Below are positions 30,600-41,771 of a stretch of 64,000 bases of DNA, one piece after another; within the stretch, counting starts at the first letter, position 1, and each line of letters begins with the position of its first letter. The notes under the pieces were generated by a model. The model had not been told where the DNA came from and ran no database searches. It worked only from the letters and a program-made list of their open reading frames with translations. The stretch covers positions 1 to 64,000 of the forward strand of contig NZ_VWPL01000015.1 in assembly GCF_008630065.1 (NCBI RefSeq), read 5' to 3'. The stretch is from Blastochloris sulfoviridis (lineage in GTDB: Bacteria > Pseudomonadota > Alphaproteobacteria > Rhizobiales > Xanthobacteraceae). Made by a program: the position numbers and the translations under genes.

Positions 30600-31922
30600 T
30601 CAGCCGGCGAAGCGCGCCAGCGCGTCGGACGGGCTCACCAGCTCGCGCGCGCCATCGGCGCGGCGCTTCAGCTCCACCTTGCCCTCGGCCAGTCCCTTGG
30701 GCCCCACCAGGATCTGGTGGGGGATGCCGATCAGGTCGGCCTTGGCGAACTTGGCGCCCGGCCGCTCGTCGGTGTCGTCATAGAGCACGTCCACCCCCTT
30801 GGCCTTCAGCGCCGTATAGAGCGCGCCGCAGGCGGCGTCGGTGGCGCTGTCGCCGGCCTTCAGATTCAGCACCGCCACCGTGAACGGCGCCACCGCCTCC
30901 GGCCAGATGATGCCGGCCTCGTCATGGCCGGCCTCGATCAGCGCGGCGACGAGGCGCGACGGGCCGATGCCGTAGGAGCCCATGTGCACGGGGCGCTCGA
31001 CGCCGTCCGGTCCGGCCACGGTCGCATTCATCGGCGCCGAATACTTGGTTCCGAAGTAGAAAATATGGCCGACCTCGATGCCGCGCGCCGAAACCCGCCG
31101 ATCCTCCGGCACCGCGGCGAACGCCGCCGCGTCGTGCTTCTCGCTGGTGGCGGCATAGAGCGAGGTCCAGCGGTCGAAGATCCCCTGCAGCCCCGCGACG
31201 TCCTCGAAATCGGTTTCGGCCCCGGGTACGTCGAAGTCGAGGAAGTCCTTGTGGCAATAGACCTCGCTCTCGCCGGTCGAGGCCAGGATGATGAATTCGT
31301 GGGAGAGGTTGCCGCCGATCGGCCCGGTGTCGGCGACCATCGGGATCGCCTTCAGCCCCATCCGCGCGAAGGTGCGCAGGTAGGCCACGAACATCCGGTT
31401 GTAGGAATGGCGGGCGCCGGCCTGGTCGATGTCGAAGGAATAGGCGTCCTTCATCAGGAACTCGCGCGAGCGCATGGTGCCGAAGCGCGGCCGGATCTCG
31501 TCGCGGAACTTCCACTGCAGATGATAGAGATTGAGCGGCAGCGACTTGTAGGACTTCACATAGCTGCGGAAGATCGAGGTGATCATCTCCTCATTGGTCG
31601 GCCCGAACAGCATGTCGCGCTCGTGCCGGTCCTTGATGCGCAGCATCTCCTTGCCATAGTCGTCGTAGCGGCCGCTCTCGCGCCACAGATCCGCCGACTG
31701 GATGGTGGGCATCAGGAGTTCGATGGCGCCGGCGCGGTCCTGCTCCTCGCGCACGATGCGGCAGACCTTCTGCAGCACCCGGTGGCCGAGCGGCAGCCAG
31801 GCATAGATGCCGGCCGACTGCTGCTGCACCAGGCCGGCGCGCAGCATCAGCCGGTGCGAAACGATCTCCGCTTCCTTCGGGGTTTCGCGAAGGATCGGCA
31901 CGAAATAGCGGGACAGACGCAT
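30600..31922 (-). CDS. proS: Prolyl-tRNA synthetase
   Basis: Class II synthetase charging tRNA-Pro, 440 residues. Motif regions are visible: [42 protein letters not shown] (motif 2), [15 protein letters not shown] (motif 3) and a C-terminal anticodon domain ([18 protein letters not shown]). At this length it lacks the inserted editing domain of E. coli ProRS (about 570 residues), as is usual in alphaproteobacteria. ATG 31922 (MRLSRYFVP) matches family N-termini; the frame open to 32033 does not. Confidence 0.96.
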   Translation of the reverse strand: MRLSRYFVPILRETPKEAEIVSHRLMLRAGLVQQQSAGIYAWLPLGHRVLQKVCRIVREEQDRAGAIELLMPTIQSADLWRESGRYDDYGKEMLRIKDRHERDMLFGPTNEEMITSIFRSYVKSYKSLPLNLYHLQWKFRDEIRPRFGTMRSREFLMKDAYSFDIDQAGARHSYNRMFVAYLRTFARMGLKAIPMVADTGPIGGNLSHEFIILASTGESEVYCHKDFLDFDVPGAETDFEDVAGLQGIFDRWTSLYAATSEKHDAAAFAAVPEDRRVSARGIEVGHIFYFGTKYSAPMNATVAGPDGVERPVHMGSYGIGPSRLVAALIEAGHDEAGIIWPEAVAPFTVAVLNLKAGDSATDAACGALYTALKAKGVDVLYDDTDERPGAKFAKADLIGIPHQILVGPKGLAEGKVELKRRADGARELVSPSDALARFAG

Positions 31923-32460
31923 GGGAGGAGCTCGCGAGTCGGTCGGCGGCGCGGTCGGAAGGCGCGACAGAACCCGGAACACCACGAAAAGACAAGCCCC
32001 CGCCCGCCATTCGGTGCCGGCGGCGGGCGTCACCCGGCCGGGCGACGCGGCGAACGCCCGCCTTCCGCAAGAGGAACTGCCCCGCGCAATTCGCAGGTGA
32101 CACGCAATTTCGCGTTCTGTACTCTAGCCTTGCGAGAAGGGACCGCCTCCGGTTGAATCCGGGGTGATGTGGGTCCAGGTCTCGGGGGGAAATTCGAGGG
32201 CAAGGCGGTGGCGGCGGTCCTGCAGGGGCCTCAAGGCAATGCCTGAACGCCGTCCAGAAATCCCGCCGCCAAAACACAAGGCCGTCAGGATAGGCGGCCA
32301 CCTCAGGGCGCTGCGCGGGCGGGATTGGATCCCGCCCGTTGTCGTTTTCACGACAATTCCTTCCCGCCGCCGGCGCCCGCTCCCGCGCGGCCTGGATCGA
32401 CACGGTCCGCAGATCAGGTCAGCTCCCGCCTTCCCTCTCGGTCCGCGTGCATCCTGAAGG
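31923..32460. other. Spacer between mce and proS
   Basis: Related genomes often have a small DUF1467 membrane protein gene here (established knowledge), but none is recognisable. The only frame of note is 32124-32351 on the minus strand (75 residues from a GTG with AAGGA upstream). It has no membrane helix and no recognised motif, and I do not call it. No RNA gene is seen. Confidence 0.5.
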
Positions 32461-32865
32461 TCACGCCTGCTCCAGCTCCACCAGCGTGCCGAGGAAATCC
32501 TTGGGATGCAGGAACAGCACCGGCTTGCCGTGGGCGCCGATCTTGGGATCGCCATTGCCCAGCACCCGCGCGCCCTGCGCCTTCAGCTGGTCGCGGGCGG
32601 CGAGAATGTCGTCGACCTCGTAGCAGATGTGGTGGATGCCGCCGTCGGGGCTCTTCTCCAGGAACTTGGCGATCGGCGAGTTCTCGCCCAGCGGCTCCAG
32701 CAGCTCCACCTTGGTGTTGGGAAGCTTGATGAACACCACATTCACGCCGTGCTCGGGCTGCGGCAGCACGTCGGACACCTCGGCGCCGAGCGTATCGCGG
32801 TAGACGGCGGACGCGGCCTTGATGTCCTTGACCGCGATGGCGACGTGATTCAACCGGCCGATCAT
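32461..32865 (-). CDS. mce: Methylmalonyl-CoA epimerase
   Basis: Glyoxalase-fold enzyme interconverting (S)- and (R)-methylmalonyl-CoA in propionate metabolism. The 134-residue product has the metal-binding His in LNHVAIAVKD, VELLEPLGE, GIHHICYEVDD and a closing Glu in GTLVELEQA, the full ligand set of the family. It lies between rnj and proS, its usual place in this group of bacteria. Confidence 0.95.
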   Translation of the reverse strand: MIGRLNHVAIAVKDIKAASAVYRDTLGAEVSDVLPQPEHGVNVVFIKLPNTKVELLEPLGENSPIAKFLEKSPDGGIHHICYEVDDILAARDQLKAQGARVLGNGDPKIGAHGKPVLFLHPKDFLGTLVELEQA

Positions 32866-32962
32866 GCATTCCTCCAGCGATGGTCAAAGACCGTCATACG
32901 AAGAATAGTCTGCGAAAATAAGTCACGAAGATCGTTGCCTGGAGATCGTCCTGCAAAGACTG

Positions 32963-34633
32963 TCATACCTGGACAACCATCACCCGGACAATCGGCTTCT
33001 TTCCCCAGGCCTCTGCGACCGTACCGCGCACGCCGCGCAGGATCGATTCCTCGACGGCGCGCGGATCGCGCCGGCGCGCCCGCGGCAGGGTGTCGAAGGT
33101 TTCGAGCACCGCGTCGTCGACGATCGAATCGAAGGTGCGGCCGTCGGCCGTGCGCTCGGGCAGGCCGAGCGACTCGATGCGGACGTCGCCGGCCAGTTCG
33201 CCCTTGTCGGTGAGCGCCAGCGCCACCGCGACGATGCCGACGAAGGACAGCTTGCGGCGGTCGGCGATGGTGCGCGAGGCATCCTCGATCAGCACCTTGC
33301 CGTCCTTGTAGAGGCGCGCCGCCGGCACTTCGTCGACCACCTCGGCCGGCCCCGGCGCCAGCCGCACCACGTCGCCATTGCCGCACCGCACCACCTCGGG
33401 AACGCCGACTTCCTCGGCCAGCACGGCATGCTCGTGCATGTGCAGCGCCTCGCCATGCACCGGCAGCAGGATGCGCGGGCGCACCCAGCGCAGCAGGTCG
33501 GCCATCTCGCTGCGGCGCGGGTGGCCGGAGACGTGGATCATGTGGGTGCGGTCGGTGATCACCTCGACGCCCTGGCGGATCAGCGCATTGATGATGCGGC
33601 CGATGCCGACCTCGTTGCCGGGGATGGCCCGGGCCGAGAACACCACCGTGTCGCCGGGCGACAGCGCGATGTCGGGGTGCTCGTCGAGCGCGATGCGCGA
33701 CAGCGCCGCGCGCGGCTCGCCCTGGCTGCCGGTGATCAGCGCCACCACCTTGTCGCGCGGCAGGTAGCCGTAGGTATCGACCGAGCGGAATTCGCGCACG
33801 CCATCCAGATAGCCGAGCTCGCGCGCCACCATGGAGACGCGCTCCATGGCGCGGCCGACCAGCACCACCTCGCGGCCGGCCGCCTCGGCGGCCTTGGCCA
33901 CCGACACCATGCGCGCCACGTTGGAGGCAAAGGTGGTGACCGCCACCCGCCCGCGCGCCTCGGCGATCACCTTGGCGAGGTTGGCGCCGGCATCGGCCTC
34001 GGAGGGCGAGCGCCCTTCCCGCACCGCATTGGTCGAATCGGCCACCATCGCCAGCACGCCGGCATCGCCCAGCGCACGGAAGCGCGCCTCGTCGGTGATG
34101 GAGCCGACCACCGGCGTGGGGTCCATCTTCCAGTCGCCGGTGTGCAGCACGGTGCCGAACGGCGTGCCGATCGCCAGCGCGTGGCTTTCGGGGATCGAGT
34201 GGGCGACGGGAATGAAATCGACCTCGAACGGCCCGAGCGAGACGTGGCCGCCGACCGGCACGACCTCGATCGGAATGTCCGGCGCGCCCGGCTCCTGCAG
34301 GCGGCGCACGGTGATGAGCTGCGCCGTGAACGGCGTGGTGTAGACCGGCGCCCGCAGGCGCGGCCACAGATCGGCCAGCGCGCCGATATGGTCCTCGTGG
34401 CCGTGGCTGATGACGATACCGAGGAGGTTCTTGCGCTCCTCCTCGATGAAGCGGACATCGGGCAGAATGATATCGATGCCCGGCAACTGGTCGTTGGCGA
34501 AGCCGACGCCGCAGTCCACCGCCAGCCACTGGCGCTTGCGCCCCTGGCCGATGCCATAGAGCGCGAAATTCATGCCGATCTCGCCGACACCGCCGAGCGG
34601 CACGAACACCAGTTCGGCTTCGCCCTTGGTCAT
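32963..34633 (-). CDS. rnj: Ribonuclease J
   Basis: Metallo-beta-lactamase/beta-CASP ribonuclease for rRNA and mRNA processing, with both endo- and 5'-exonuclease activity in the family. The 556-residue product has the zinc motif SHGHEDHIGA, HTGDWKMDPTPV, the beta-CASP region and MIHVSGHPRRSEM. The C-terminal domain is present. GGGAGAA before ATG 34633 fixes the start (MTKGEAEL). It lies between birA and mce. Confidence 0.96.
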   Translation of the reverse strand: MTKGEAELVFVPLGGVGEIGMNFALYGIGQGRKRQWLAVDCGVGFANDQLPGIDIILPDVRFIEEERKNLLGIVISHGHEDHIGALADLWPRLRAPVYTTPFTAQLITVRRLQEPGAPDIPIEVVPVGGHVSLGPFEVDFIPVAHSIPESHALAIGTPFGTVLHTGDWKMDPTPVVGSITDEARFRALGDAGVLAMVADSTNAVREGRSPSEADAGANLAKVIAEARGRVAVTTFASNVARMVSVAKAAEAAGREVVLVGRAMERVSMVARELGYLDGVREFRSVDTYGYLPRDKVVALITGSQGEPRAALSRIALDEHPDIALSPGDTVVFSARAIPGNEVGIGRIINALIRQGVEVITDRTHMIHVSGHPRRSEMADLLRWVRPRILLPVHGEALHMHEHAVLAEEVGVPEVVRCGNGDVVRLAPGPAEVVDEVPAARLYKDGKVLIEDASRTIADRRKLSFVGIVAVALALTDKGELAGDVRIESLGLPERTADGRTFDSIVDDAVLETFDTLPRARRRDPRAVEESILRGVRGTVAEAWGKKPIVRVMVVQV

Positions 34634-34645
34634 CGCCGTTTCTCC

Positions 34646-34813
34646 CGCATTCTCACGAAATCTGCGCATCCGCAAAAACCGGCTTTGCGCAGCAAAAACC
34701 CGGTCCGTTCGAGCATCCGCCAATCATACTGAAACGGCCGGATGCTCTAACTCCTTGAATTGTCGCATTCTCTTCCGCAAAACCGGTTCCCGCTTCTGCG
34801 GAGAATGCTCTTA
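34646..34813. repeat. Dispersed repeat, family A
   Basis: Two family A units flank a hairpin with arms GAGCATCCG and CGGATGCTC. It contains TCCGCAAAAACCGGC and the right unit GCATTCTCTTCCGCAAAACCGG...TGCGGAGAATGC. It occupies the spacer upstream of rnj. A family B copy follows. Confidence 0.75.
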
Positions 34814-34846
34814 TGCGAAATCCGGACGATTGGGCCGGATTTCGCA
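34814..34846. other. Hairpin between repeat elements
   Basis: Perfect 12-base arms TGCGAAATCCGG (34814-34825) and CCGGATTTCGCA (34835-34846). The same AAATCCGG arm sequence appears in the terminator-like hairpin after bamA. It lies about 90 bases after the birA stop on the minus strand and may help end that transcript. Confidence 0.55.
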
Positions 34847-34936
34847 TTCCGGTCGCCGAAAAACCCTTTTCATATCAAGGATTTTTTCGGCGAAACCGTT
34901 TCCGGTATCCCGAAGGGATCAACCGGAAACCGTATT
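34844..34936. repeat. Dispersed repeat, family B (partial)
   Basis: It matches family B from GCATTCCGGTCGCCG through TTTTTTCGGCGAAACCG and CCCGAAGGGATCAACC to CCGGAAACCGTAT. The left terminal repeat is absent. The right end reaches the last bases of birA. Confidence 0.78.
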
Positions 34937-35744
34937 AGGACCCATGCCGAACCTGATCCGGCGGCGAAGGGTCGGGGATGGTCGTCACCAGCGGCAGAAT
35001 CTCGCCGGTGCCGATTCGCGTCCTGGTGCCGTCGCCGCGCAGCAGAACCAGCGCGCCATCGCCGTCCAGCGTCTCGAACCGGCCGTCGACCACCTCCGCG
35101 CCGGTGCGCACCGTGATCGGCTGGCCGAGCGTGCCGGCCCGCGCCAGCCAGCCTGCCCGGATCGCCGGGAAGCCGTCGCCGCCCCGCCACTCGGCGAAGC
35201 GGACCGCCAGCGCCGCATCCAGCGCCGACAGCAGCAGCGCCGGCGTCACCGTGCAGCCCGCCGCCGAGAGATGCGTCGCCGGATACGACGTGCCCTGCGG
35301 ATGGTGGGCGCAATTGACGCCGAAGCCGATGACCGCCGCCAGCGGCCGGCCGGCCGGCGCCACCTCGCCCTCCACCAGGATGCCGGCGCACTTGGCGCCG
35401 TCGAGCATCAGGTCGTTTGGCCATTTCAGCGACAGGCGCGGCACGTCGAGGCCGCACACCGCCCCCACCGCGTCGAACAGCGCCAGCCCGGCGACGAAGC
35501 ACAGTTGCGGGCAGGCTTCCGAGGGCGCCGGATCGGTGAGCAGGATGCTGGCGTAGAGATTGCCGGGCTCGGACGCCCACGTCCGCCCACGCCGGCCGCG
35601 ACCCTCGCTCTGCCGCTCGGCGGTGATCCAGAACGGCCCGAACTCGCCACGCCTCGCCCGCGCCAGCGCCTCGGCATTGGTGGAGCCCACAAGGTCGAGG
35701 GCGATGACGGGCGCGCTCCCGCCCGCGAACTCACCAACACCCAT
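34935..35744 (-). CDS. birA: Biotin--[acetyl-CoA-carboxylase] ligase BirA
   Basis: Attaches biotin to the carrier protein of acetyl-CoA carboxylase. The 269-residue protein has DLVGSTNAEAL, the biotin/ATP loop SEGRGRRGRTWASEPGNLY, SLKWPNDLMLDGAKCAGIL and GFGVNCAHHP. There is no N-terminal DNA-binding domain, so it is a type I ligase and not a repressor. It follows nuoN by 26 bases, so it is probably the tail of the nuo transcript, as in many alphaproteobacteria. Confidence 0.95.
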   Translation of the reverse strand: MGVGEFAGGSAPVIALDLVGSTNAEALARARRGEFGPFWITAERQSEGRGRRGRTWASEPGNLYASILLTDPAPSEACPQLCFVAGLALFDAVGAVCGLDVPRLSLKWPNDLMLDGAKCAGILVEGEVAPAGRPLAAVIGFGVNCAHHPQGTSYPATHLSAAGCTVTPALLLSALDAALAVRFAEWRGGDGFPAIRAGWLARAGTLGQPITVRTGAEVVDGRFETLDGDGALVLLRGDGTRTRIGTGEILPLVTTIPDPSPPDQVRHGS

Positions 35745-35770
35745 CGACGCGACTCATCCCTCGGCGTGGT

Positions 35771-37231
35771 TCAGAACAGCGATTTCGCCGCCGCCGCTGC
35801 GGCGTTGTTCAGTCCCGAGGGATACACGATATAGAACGAGACAAACAGCCCCGCCGCGCCCAGCACCGCCTTGAGCTCCCCGCTCATCGGCACGAACGCC
35901 CCCTTCGGCTCGTCGAAATACATGATCTTGACGATGCGCAAGTAGTAGTAGGCGCCGACCACGCTGGCCAGCACGCCGATCACCGCCAGCACATAGAGCT
36001 TGGCCTCGATGGCCGCCAGAAACACGTAGAACTTGGCGAAGAAGCCCGCGAACCACGGCACCCCGGCCAGCGAGAACAGCAGCGTGCCGAACAGCAGCGC
36101 CATCAACGGCTTGGTGCGGGCGAGGCCGGCGAGATCGGAAATGTCCTCGACCGGCCCCTCGGGGCGGCGCATCGCCAGGATGCAGGCGAACGAGCCCAGC
36201 GTCATCACCACATAGATCGACATGTAGATCAGCACGCCGCTGACCCCGTCCGCCGTGCCGGCGGCGAGCCCGGTGAGAGCGAAGCCCATGTGGCTGATCG
36301 ACGAATAGGCCATCAGCCGCTTGATGTTGCTCTGGCCGATGGCGGCGAACGCACCGAGCGTCATTGAGGCGATGGCGACGAACACCACGATCTGCTGCCA
36401 GGCCGGGACGATGCCGGGGAAGGCATCGAGCGCCACCCGCACGAAGATCGCCATGCCCGCCGCCTTGGGCGCCGCGGCGAAGAAGGCGGTCACCGGCGTC
36501 GGCGCGCCCTCATAGACGTCCGGCGTCCACATGTGGAACGGCACCGCCGACACCTTGAAGCACAGGCCGGCGAACACGAAGACGAGGCCGACGACGACGC
36601 CGATGCTCGACGCCGACGCCTCGGCGCCCGGCCGCATGGCCTCCGCCGTGACCTGGGCGATGCCGGGGAAGCTCACCGTGCCGGCGAAGCCATAGATCAG
36701 CGACGCGCCATACAGCAGCATCCCCGAGGACAGCGCGCCGAGCACGAAATACTTCAGGCCGGCCTCGGTCGAGCGCAGCGAGTCGCGGTCGATCGCCGCC
36801 ACGACGTAGAGCGCGAGGCTCATCAGCTCCAGGCCGAGATAGAGCGCGATCAGGTCGTTGGCCGAAATGATCATGCCCATGCCGCAAGCCGCGAGCAGCA
36901 CCAGCACCGGAAATTCGAAGCGCGCATTGGGCCCGGCGCAGAAATGCTCGCCCGCCATGGCCAGCGCGACGGCCGAAGCGGCGAACGTCAGCACCTTGAG
37001 GAAGCGCGCAAAATCGTCGAGCACGAAGGCGCCGCCGAAGGTCTCGATGCGTCCCGGCTCGCCCGCCAGCACCAGCAGGGCGGCCATCGCCAGCAGCGCC
37101 ATCGACGCGCCATTGATGAAGCCGGCGCGCCGCGCGCCGCCGAAGGCGCCGACCATCAGCAGCCCGAGCGCGCCGAGCGCCAGCGTGATCTCCGGCACCG
37201 CCGGCAGCAGAGAGGGGATCGCGGCAACCAT
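35771..37231 (-). CDS. nuoN: NADH-quinone oxidoreductase subunit N
   Basis: Antiporter-like proton-channel subunit of complex I, 486 residues with about 14 membrane helices. Family landmarks are [14 protein letters not shown] with the conserved Glu, [36 protein letters not shown] with the conserved Lys, and [21 protein letters not shown] lies before ATG 37231. It is the last nuo gene of the operon. Confidence 0.96.
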   Translation of the reverse strand: MVAAIPSLLPAVPEITLALGALGLLMVGAFGGARRAGFINGASMALLAMAALLVLAGEPGRIETFGGAFVLDDFARFLKVLTFAASAVALAMAGEHFCAGPNARFEFPVLVLLAACGMGMIISANDLIALYLGLELMSLALYVVAAIDRDSLRSTEAGLKYFVLGALSSGMLLYGASLIYGFAGTVSFPGIAQVTAEAMRPGAEASASSIGVVVGLVFVFAGLCFKVSAVPFHMWTPDVYEGAPTPVTAFFAAAPKAAGMAIFVRVALDAFPGIVPAWQQIVVFVAIASMTLGAFAAIGQSNIKRLMAYSSISHMGFALTGLAAGTADGVSGVLIYMSIYVVMTLGSFACILAMRRPEGPVEDISDLAGLARTKPLMALLFGTLLFSLAGVPWFAGFFAKFYVFLAAIEAKLYVLAVIGVLASVVGAYYYLRIVKIMYFDEPKGAFVPMSGELKAVLGAAGLFVSFYIVYPSGLNNAAAAAAKSLF

Positions 37232-37244
37232 GGACGAATCTCCC

Positions 37245-38753
37245 TCAGAAGCCGGCGACCAGCGTCGCGGTGGCGCCGAGCGCCTGCAGATAGCCCTCGA
37301 CGAGGCCCTTGACCGCGGCGGCCGAGGTGTCCAGCACCGGCATCGGCCAGAACCCGAACAGGATGGTGAGCACGATCAGCGGAGCGAGGCTCGCCACCTC
37401 GCGCCCGTTCAGATCGGCGATCGTTGCCAATGACGGCTTGTCGAGAACCCCGAAGATCACCCGGCGATAGAGCCACAGCGCGTAGCACGCCGACAGGATG
37501 AGGCCGAGGGCTGCGGCGAACGCCACCAGCGTATTGGCGCGGAAGGCGCCGACCAGCGTCAGGAACTCGCCGACGAAACCCGACGTGCCGGGCAGGCCGA
37601 CATTGGCCAGCGTGAACACCATGAACGCCGCGGCATAGAGCGGCATGCGGTTGACCAGCCCGCCATAGGCGGCGATGTCGCGGGTGTGCATGCGGTCGTA
37701 GATGACGCCCACGCACAGAAACAGCGCGCCCGACACCAGCCCGTGCGACACCATCTGGAACACCGCGCCCTGCATGCCCTGCTCGGTGGCCGAGAAGATG
37801 CCGAGCGTGACGAAGCCCATGTGCGCCACCGACGAATAGGCGATGAGCTTCTTCATGTCCTCCTGCACCAGCGCGACCAGGGAGGTGTAGACGATGGCGA
37901 TCACCGACAGCGTGAAGACCAGCGGCGTGAAGAACTCGCTGGCGTCGGGGAACATCGGGATCGAGAAGCGGATGAAGCCGTAGCCGCCCATCTTCAGCAG
38001 GATCGCCGCCAGCACCACCGAGCCGGCGGTCGGCGCCTCGACATGGGCATCCGGCAGCCAGGTGTGCACCGGCCACATCGGCAGCTTGACCGCGAAGGAG
38101 GCGAAGAAGGCGAGCCACAGCCACGTCTGCATCCCCGGCGGGAAGCCGTAGGCTTGCAAAGCCCGGATGTCGGTGGTGCCGGCCTGCCAGTACATCGCCA
38201 TGATGGCGAGCAGCATCAGCACCGCGCCGAGGAAGGTGTAGAGGAAGAACTTGAACGCCGCGTAGATGCGCCGCTTGCCGCCCCACACGCCGATGATCAG
38301 GAACATCGGGATCAGGCCGCCCTCGAAGAAGACGTAGAACAGCACGAGATCGAGCGCGCAGAAGGTGCCGATCATCAGCGTTTCGAGCACCAGGAAGGCG
38401 ACCAGATATTCCTTCACCCGCTGGCTGATCGACGTCCAGCTGGCGATGATGCAGATCGGCATCAGGAAGGTGGTGAGGATGACGAACGGCAGCGCGATGC
38501 CGTCGATGCCCATCCGGTACTGGATGTTGGGACCGAGCCACGCCCGCGTCTCGACGAACTGGAACTCGGGCGAGCCCGGATCGAACTCGACGAGCAGGAT
38601 CAGCGAGATCGCGAAGGTGACGACCGTGGTCCACAGCGCCACCCAGCGGGCATTGCTGAAGGTCCTTTCATCGTCGCCGCGCAGGGCGAAAATGAACAGC
38701 GCGCCGACCAGCGGCAGGAAGGTGATGACGGAAAGAATCGGCCAGCCCGACAT
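37245..38753 (-). CDS. nuoM: NADH-quinone oxidoreductase subunit M
   Basis: Second antiporter-like subunit, 502 residues. It shows [37 protein letters not shown] with the conserved Glu, [20 protein letters not shown] with the conserved Lys/His and [15 protein letters not shown]. The ATG at 38753 overlaps the nuoL stop (ATGA). The frame open to 39005 is a shadow of nuoL. Confidence 0.97.
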   Translation of the reverse strand: MSGWPILSVITFLPLVGALFIFALRGDDERTFSNARWVALWTTVVTFAISLILLVEFDPGSPEFQFVETRAWLGPNIQYRMGIDGIALPFVILTTFLMPICIIASWTSISQRVKEYLVAFLVLETLMIGTFCALDLVLFYVFFEGGLIPMFLIIGVWGGKRRIYAAFKFFLYTFLGAVLMLLAIMAMYWQAGTTDIRALQAYGFPPGMQTWLWLAFFASFAVKLPMWPVHTWLPDAHVEAPTAGSVVLAAILLKMGGYGFIRFSIPMFPDASEFFTPLVFTLSVIAIVYTSLVALVQEDMKKLIAYSSVAHMGFVTLGIFSATEQGMQGAVFQMVSHGLVSGALFLCVGVIYDRMHTRDIAAYGGLVNRMPLYAAAFMVFTLANVGLPGTSGFVGEFLTLVGAFRANTLVAFAAALGLILSACYALWLYRRVIFGVLDKPSLATIADLNGREVASLAPLIVLTILFGFWPMPVLDTSAAAVKGLVEGYLQALGATATLVAGF

Positions 38754-40783
38754 CAGCGCACCCCCCCGGCGAACATGAACCACGTCACCAGCGCCGCGAC
38801 GCCGATCAGCATCGCGAAGGCATAGTGGTAGAGATAGCCGGTCTGCAGCCGCACCACGCGGTTGGTGGTGTCCATCACCCGCGCGGCGACGCCGTCCGGC
38901 CCCAGCCCGTCGATCACCGCGCCGTCGCCCTGCTTCCACAGGAGACGGCCGAGCCGCTTGGCCGAATTGACGAACACAACCTCGTAGAGCTCGTCGAAGT
39001 ACCACTTGTTGAGCAGGAACAGATAGAGCGGCCGCAGGCGTTGCGCGAACAGCGCGGGAAGATGCGGCGAGACGATGTAGAACAGCACCGCCACCGCGAA
39101 GCCGGCGGCCATGGCGATGGTCGGCGCGAACACCACCAGCGGCGGCAGATGGTGCATCTCTTCGAGCAGGCCGTCCTTGGCGAGCGAGATCGACTGGCGG
39201 AAGAACTCGCCCACGCCGTGCGCATCGACGAACGCCGTTTTGAAGGCGAAGCCGGCGCCGAGCGCGCCCACGGCCAGCACCAGGAGCGGCAGCAACATCG
39301 TCTTGGGCGCCTCGTGCACATCCTCGAGGCGGGTGATGGCGTGGTGCCCGTGGTTGCCGTGCGCGTGATCGTCATGCGCATGAGTGTCGTGCGCGTGAGC
39401 GTCGTGGCCATGGGCATGCCCGTGGCCCTCGGCGACGAAGCGCGGCTTGCCGTGGAAGGTGAGCAGGATCAGCCGCCAGGAATAGAACGAGGTCAGCGCC
39501 GCCGCGATCACCAGCATCCAGAAGCCGTAGCCCGACAGCGCCGCGTGCGAGGCGAAGGCGGATTCGACGATCGCGTCCTTGGAATAGAAGCCGGCGGTGA
39601 AAGGGAAGCCGGTGAGCGCCAGCGTGCCGATCACCATCATCGCATAGGTGAAGGGCAGCGCCTTCCAAAGCCCACCCATCTTCCGGATGTCCTGCTCGTG
39701 GTGCATGGCGATGATCACCGCCCCCGAGCCGAGGAACAGCAGCGCCTTGAAGAAGGCGTGGGTGAACAGGTGGAACATGCCCACCGAATAGGCCCCCACC
39801 CCCATGGCGACGAACATGTAGCCGAGCTGCGAGCAGGTCGAATAGGCGATCACCCGCTTGATGTCGTTCTGGACGAGACCCACCGTCGCGGCGAAGAAGG
39901 CGGTGGTGGCGCCGACCAGGATCACCACCTCCTGGGCGGTGGGCGCCAGCTCGAACAGCGGCGACAGCCGCGCCACCATGAACACGCCCGCCGTGACCAT
40001 GGTCGCGGCATGGATCAGGGCGGAGACCGGGGTCGGGCCCTCCATCGCGTCCGGCAGCCAGGTGTGCAGCAGGAACTGCGCCGACTTGCCCATCGCCCCC
40101 ATGAACAGCAGCAGGCAGATCAGGGTCAGCGCGTCGAACCACGTGCCGCCGAGCGGGATCACCTTGCCCTGCAGCGACGGCGCCTGGGCGAAGATGGTGT
40201 CGAAATCGATCGACCCCACCATCCAGTAGGTGGCGAAGATGCCGAGCGCGAAGCCGAAATCGCCGACGCGGTTGACCACGAAGGCCTTGATGGCGGCGGC
40301 GTTGGCCGAGGGCTTGAGATACCAGAAGCCGATGAGCAGGTAGCTGGCGAGGCCCACGCCCTCCCAGCCGAAGTACATCTGCACCAGATTGTCGGCGGTC
40401 ACCAGCGCCAGCATGGCGAAGGTGAACAGCGACAGATACGAGAAGAAGCGCTGGCGGTGCGGATCGTCGGCCATGTAGCCGATCGAATAGAGGTGCACCA
40501 GCGCCGAGACGGTGTTGACCACCACCAGCATGACGGCGGTGAGCGTGTCGATGCGCAGCGCCCAGTCGACCTTGAAGGTGCCGACCTCGAACCAGGTGAA
40601 CAGCATCACCCGCGTGGTCTCGCCGCCATAGCCGACATTGAAGAAGGCGACCCACGACAGCGCCGCCGACACGAAGACCAGGGCGGTGGTGATCACCTCC
40701 GAATTGCGTGCGCCGATGAAGCGGCCGAACAGGCCGGCGATCAGGCAGCCGAGGAGCGGGAGCAGGACGATGGCTTGATACAT
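38753..40783 (-). CDS. nuoL: NADH-quinone oxidoreductase subunit L with His-rich loop
   Basis: Largest antiporter-like subunit, 676 residues. It has about 15 membrane helices, the long amphipathic lateral helix near the C-terminus, [38 protein letters not shown] and [16 protein letters not shown]. Residues 453-481 form a soluble loop with about 13 His among Gly, Ala and Asp ([14 protein letters not shown]...). This lies between membrane helices in the later part of the protein, and comparable His-rich loops occur in some alphaproteobacterial NuoL proteins. GAGGGG precedes ATG 40783. Confidence 0.96.
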   Translation of the reverse strand: MYQAIVLLPLLGCLIAGLFGRFIGARNSEVITTALVFVSAALSWVAFFNVGYGGETTRVMLFTWFEVGTFKVDWALRIDTLTAVMLVVVNTVSALVHLYSIGYMADDPHRQRFFSYLSLFTFAMLALVTADNLVQMYFGWEGVGLASYLLIGFWYLKPSANAAAIKAFVVNRVGDFGFALGIFATYWMVGSIDFDTIFAQAPSLQGKVIPLGGTWFDALTLICLLLFMGAMGKSAQFLLHTWLPDAMEGPTPVSALIHAATMVTAGVFMVARLSPLFELAPTAQEVVILVGATTAFFAATVGLVQNDIKRVIAYSTCSQLGYMFVAMGVGAYSVGMFHLFTHAFFKALLFLGSGAVIIAMHHEQDIRKMGGLWKALPFTYAMMVIGTLALTGFPFTAGFYSKDAIVESAFASHAALSGYGFWMLVIAAALTSFYSWRLILLTFHGKPRFVAEGHGHAHGHDAHAHDTHAHDDHAHGNHGHHAITRLEDVHEAPKTMLLPLLVLAVGALGAGFAFKTAFVDAHGVGEFFRQSISLAKDGLLEEMHHLPPLVVFAPTIAMAAGFAVAVLFYIVSPHLPALFAQRLRPLYLFLLNKWYFDELYEVVFVNSAKRLGRLLWKQGDGAVIDGLGPDGVAARVMDTTNRVVRLQTGYLYHYAFAMLIGVAALVTWFMFAGGVR

Positions 40784-40787
40784 CCCC

Positions 40788-41096
40788 TCAGCCCTTCATC
40801 ATGTTGACGTCTTCGACCGCGATCGAGCCGCGGTTGCGGAAGAACACCACGAGGATGGCCAGACCGATGGCCGCCTCGGCGGCGGCCACGGTCAGCACGA
40901 ACAGCGCGAACACCTGGCCGACGAGGTCGCCGAGAAAGGCCGAGAACGCCACGAAATTGATGTTCACCGACAACAGGATCAGCTCGATCGACATCAGGAT
41001 GACGATGACGTTCTTGCGGTTGAGGAAGATCCCGACCGTGCCGATGGTGAACAGGATGGCGGCCAGGATGAGGAAGTGCGACAGACCGACGGTCAT
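40788..41096 (-). CDS. nuoK: NADH-quinone oxidoreductase subunit K
   Basis: Small three-helix membrane subunit of complex I, 102 residues. The two conserved intramembrane Glu residues are in [17 protein letters not shown] and [14 protein letters not shown]. It lies four bases from nuoL and three from nuoJ. The length is exactly as expected. Confidence 0.97.
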   Translation of the reverse strand: MTVGLSHFLILAAILFTIGTVGIFLNRKNVIVILMSIELILLSVNINFVAFSAFLGDLVGQVFALFVLTVAAAEAAIGLAILVVFFRNRGSIAVEDVNMMKG

Positions 41097-41099
41097 GGC

Positions 41100-41711
41100 T
41101 CAGATCCCCCGCCGCGACTTGACTTTGCGAAGCTCGACCGCCGTGGCCGGCCCGCGCGCCACCTGCCGGGCGATGTCCTGGCGCTTGACGCCCTCCTTGT
41201 GGTGGAGCGTCAGCACGATGGCGCCGATCATCGCCACCAGCAGCACGAGGCCGGCCGCCTGGAAGAAATAGACGTACTGGGTGTAGAGCACCTGGCCCAG
41301 CGCCACGGTGTTGGACACCTCGGCCGGCTGCAGCGGCATCTTCACGGCGCCGGACACCCCCGGCCCCACCGCCCAGGTGCCGAGCACCAGCACCAGCTCC
41401 ACCAGGAACACCAGCCCGACGATGCCGCCGATCGGCAGGTATTGCAGCGCCCCCTGCTTCAGCTCGGCGAAATCGACGTCGAGCATCATCACCACGAACA
41501 GGAACAGCACGGCGACGGCGCCGACATAGACCACCACCAGGATCATCGCCAGGAACTCGGCGCCAAGCAGCAGGAACAGCCCGGCCCCGTTGACGAAGGT
41601 CAGGATCAGCCACAGCACCGAGTGCACGGGGTTGCGCGCCGCCACCACCATGAAGGCGGAAGCGACGGCGACGCCCGCAAATAGATAGAAGAACGCTGCG
41701 GCAACCCCCAT
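41100..41711 (-). CDS. nuoJ: NADH-quinone oxidoreductase subunit J
   Basis: Five-helix membrane subunit, 203 residues. It starts FYLFAGVAVASAFMVVAARNPVHS, followed by GAEFLAMILVVVYVGAVAVLFLFVVMML, the conserved helix with a pi-bulge that takes part in coupling. The C-terminus is a cytoplasmic basic tail. ATG 41711 is preceded by GGGGGACTGGG. Confidence 0.96.
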   Translation of the reverse strand: MGVAAAFFYLFAGVAVASAFMVVAARNPVHSVLWLILTFVNGAGLFLLLGAEFLAMILVVVYVGAVAVLFLFVVMMLDVDFAELKQGALQYLPIGGIVGLVFLVELVLVLGTWAVGPGVSGAVKMPLQPAEVSNTVALGQVLYTQYVYFFQAAGLVLLVAMIGAIVLTLHHKEGVKRQDIARQVARGPATAVELRKVKSRRGI

Positions 41712-41771
41712 CCCAGTCCCCCGTGTCCGGCGCCCGGCGCCGGGCCCACTTGTCCCGCGTGACCTGCGACC

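Noticed and set aside
32124-32351. 75-residue minus-strand frame between mce and proS
   Set aside because: It has a GTG with AAGGA upstream but no recognised motif, no membrane helix where a DUF1467 protein is expected, and no evidence of conservation.
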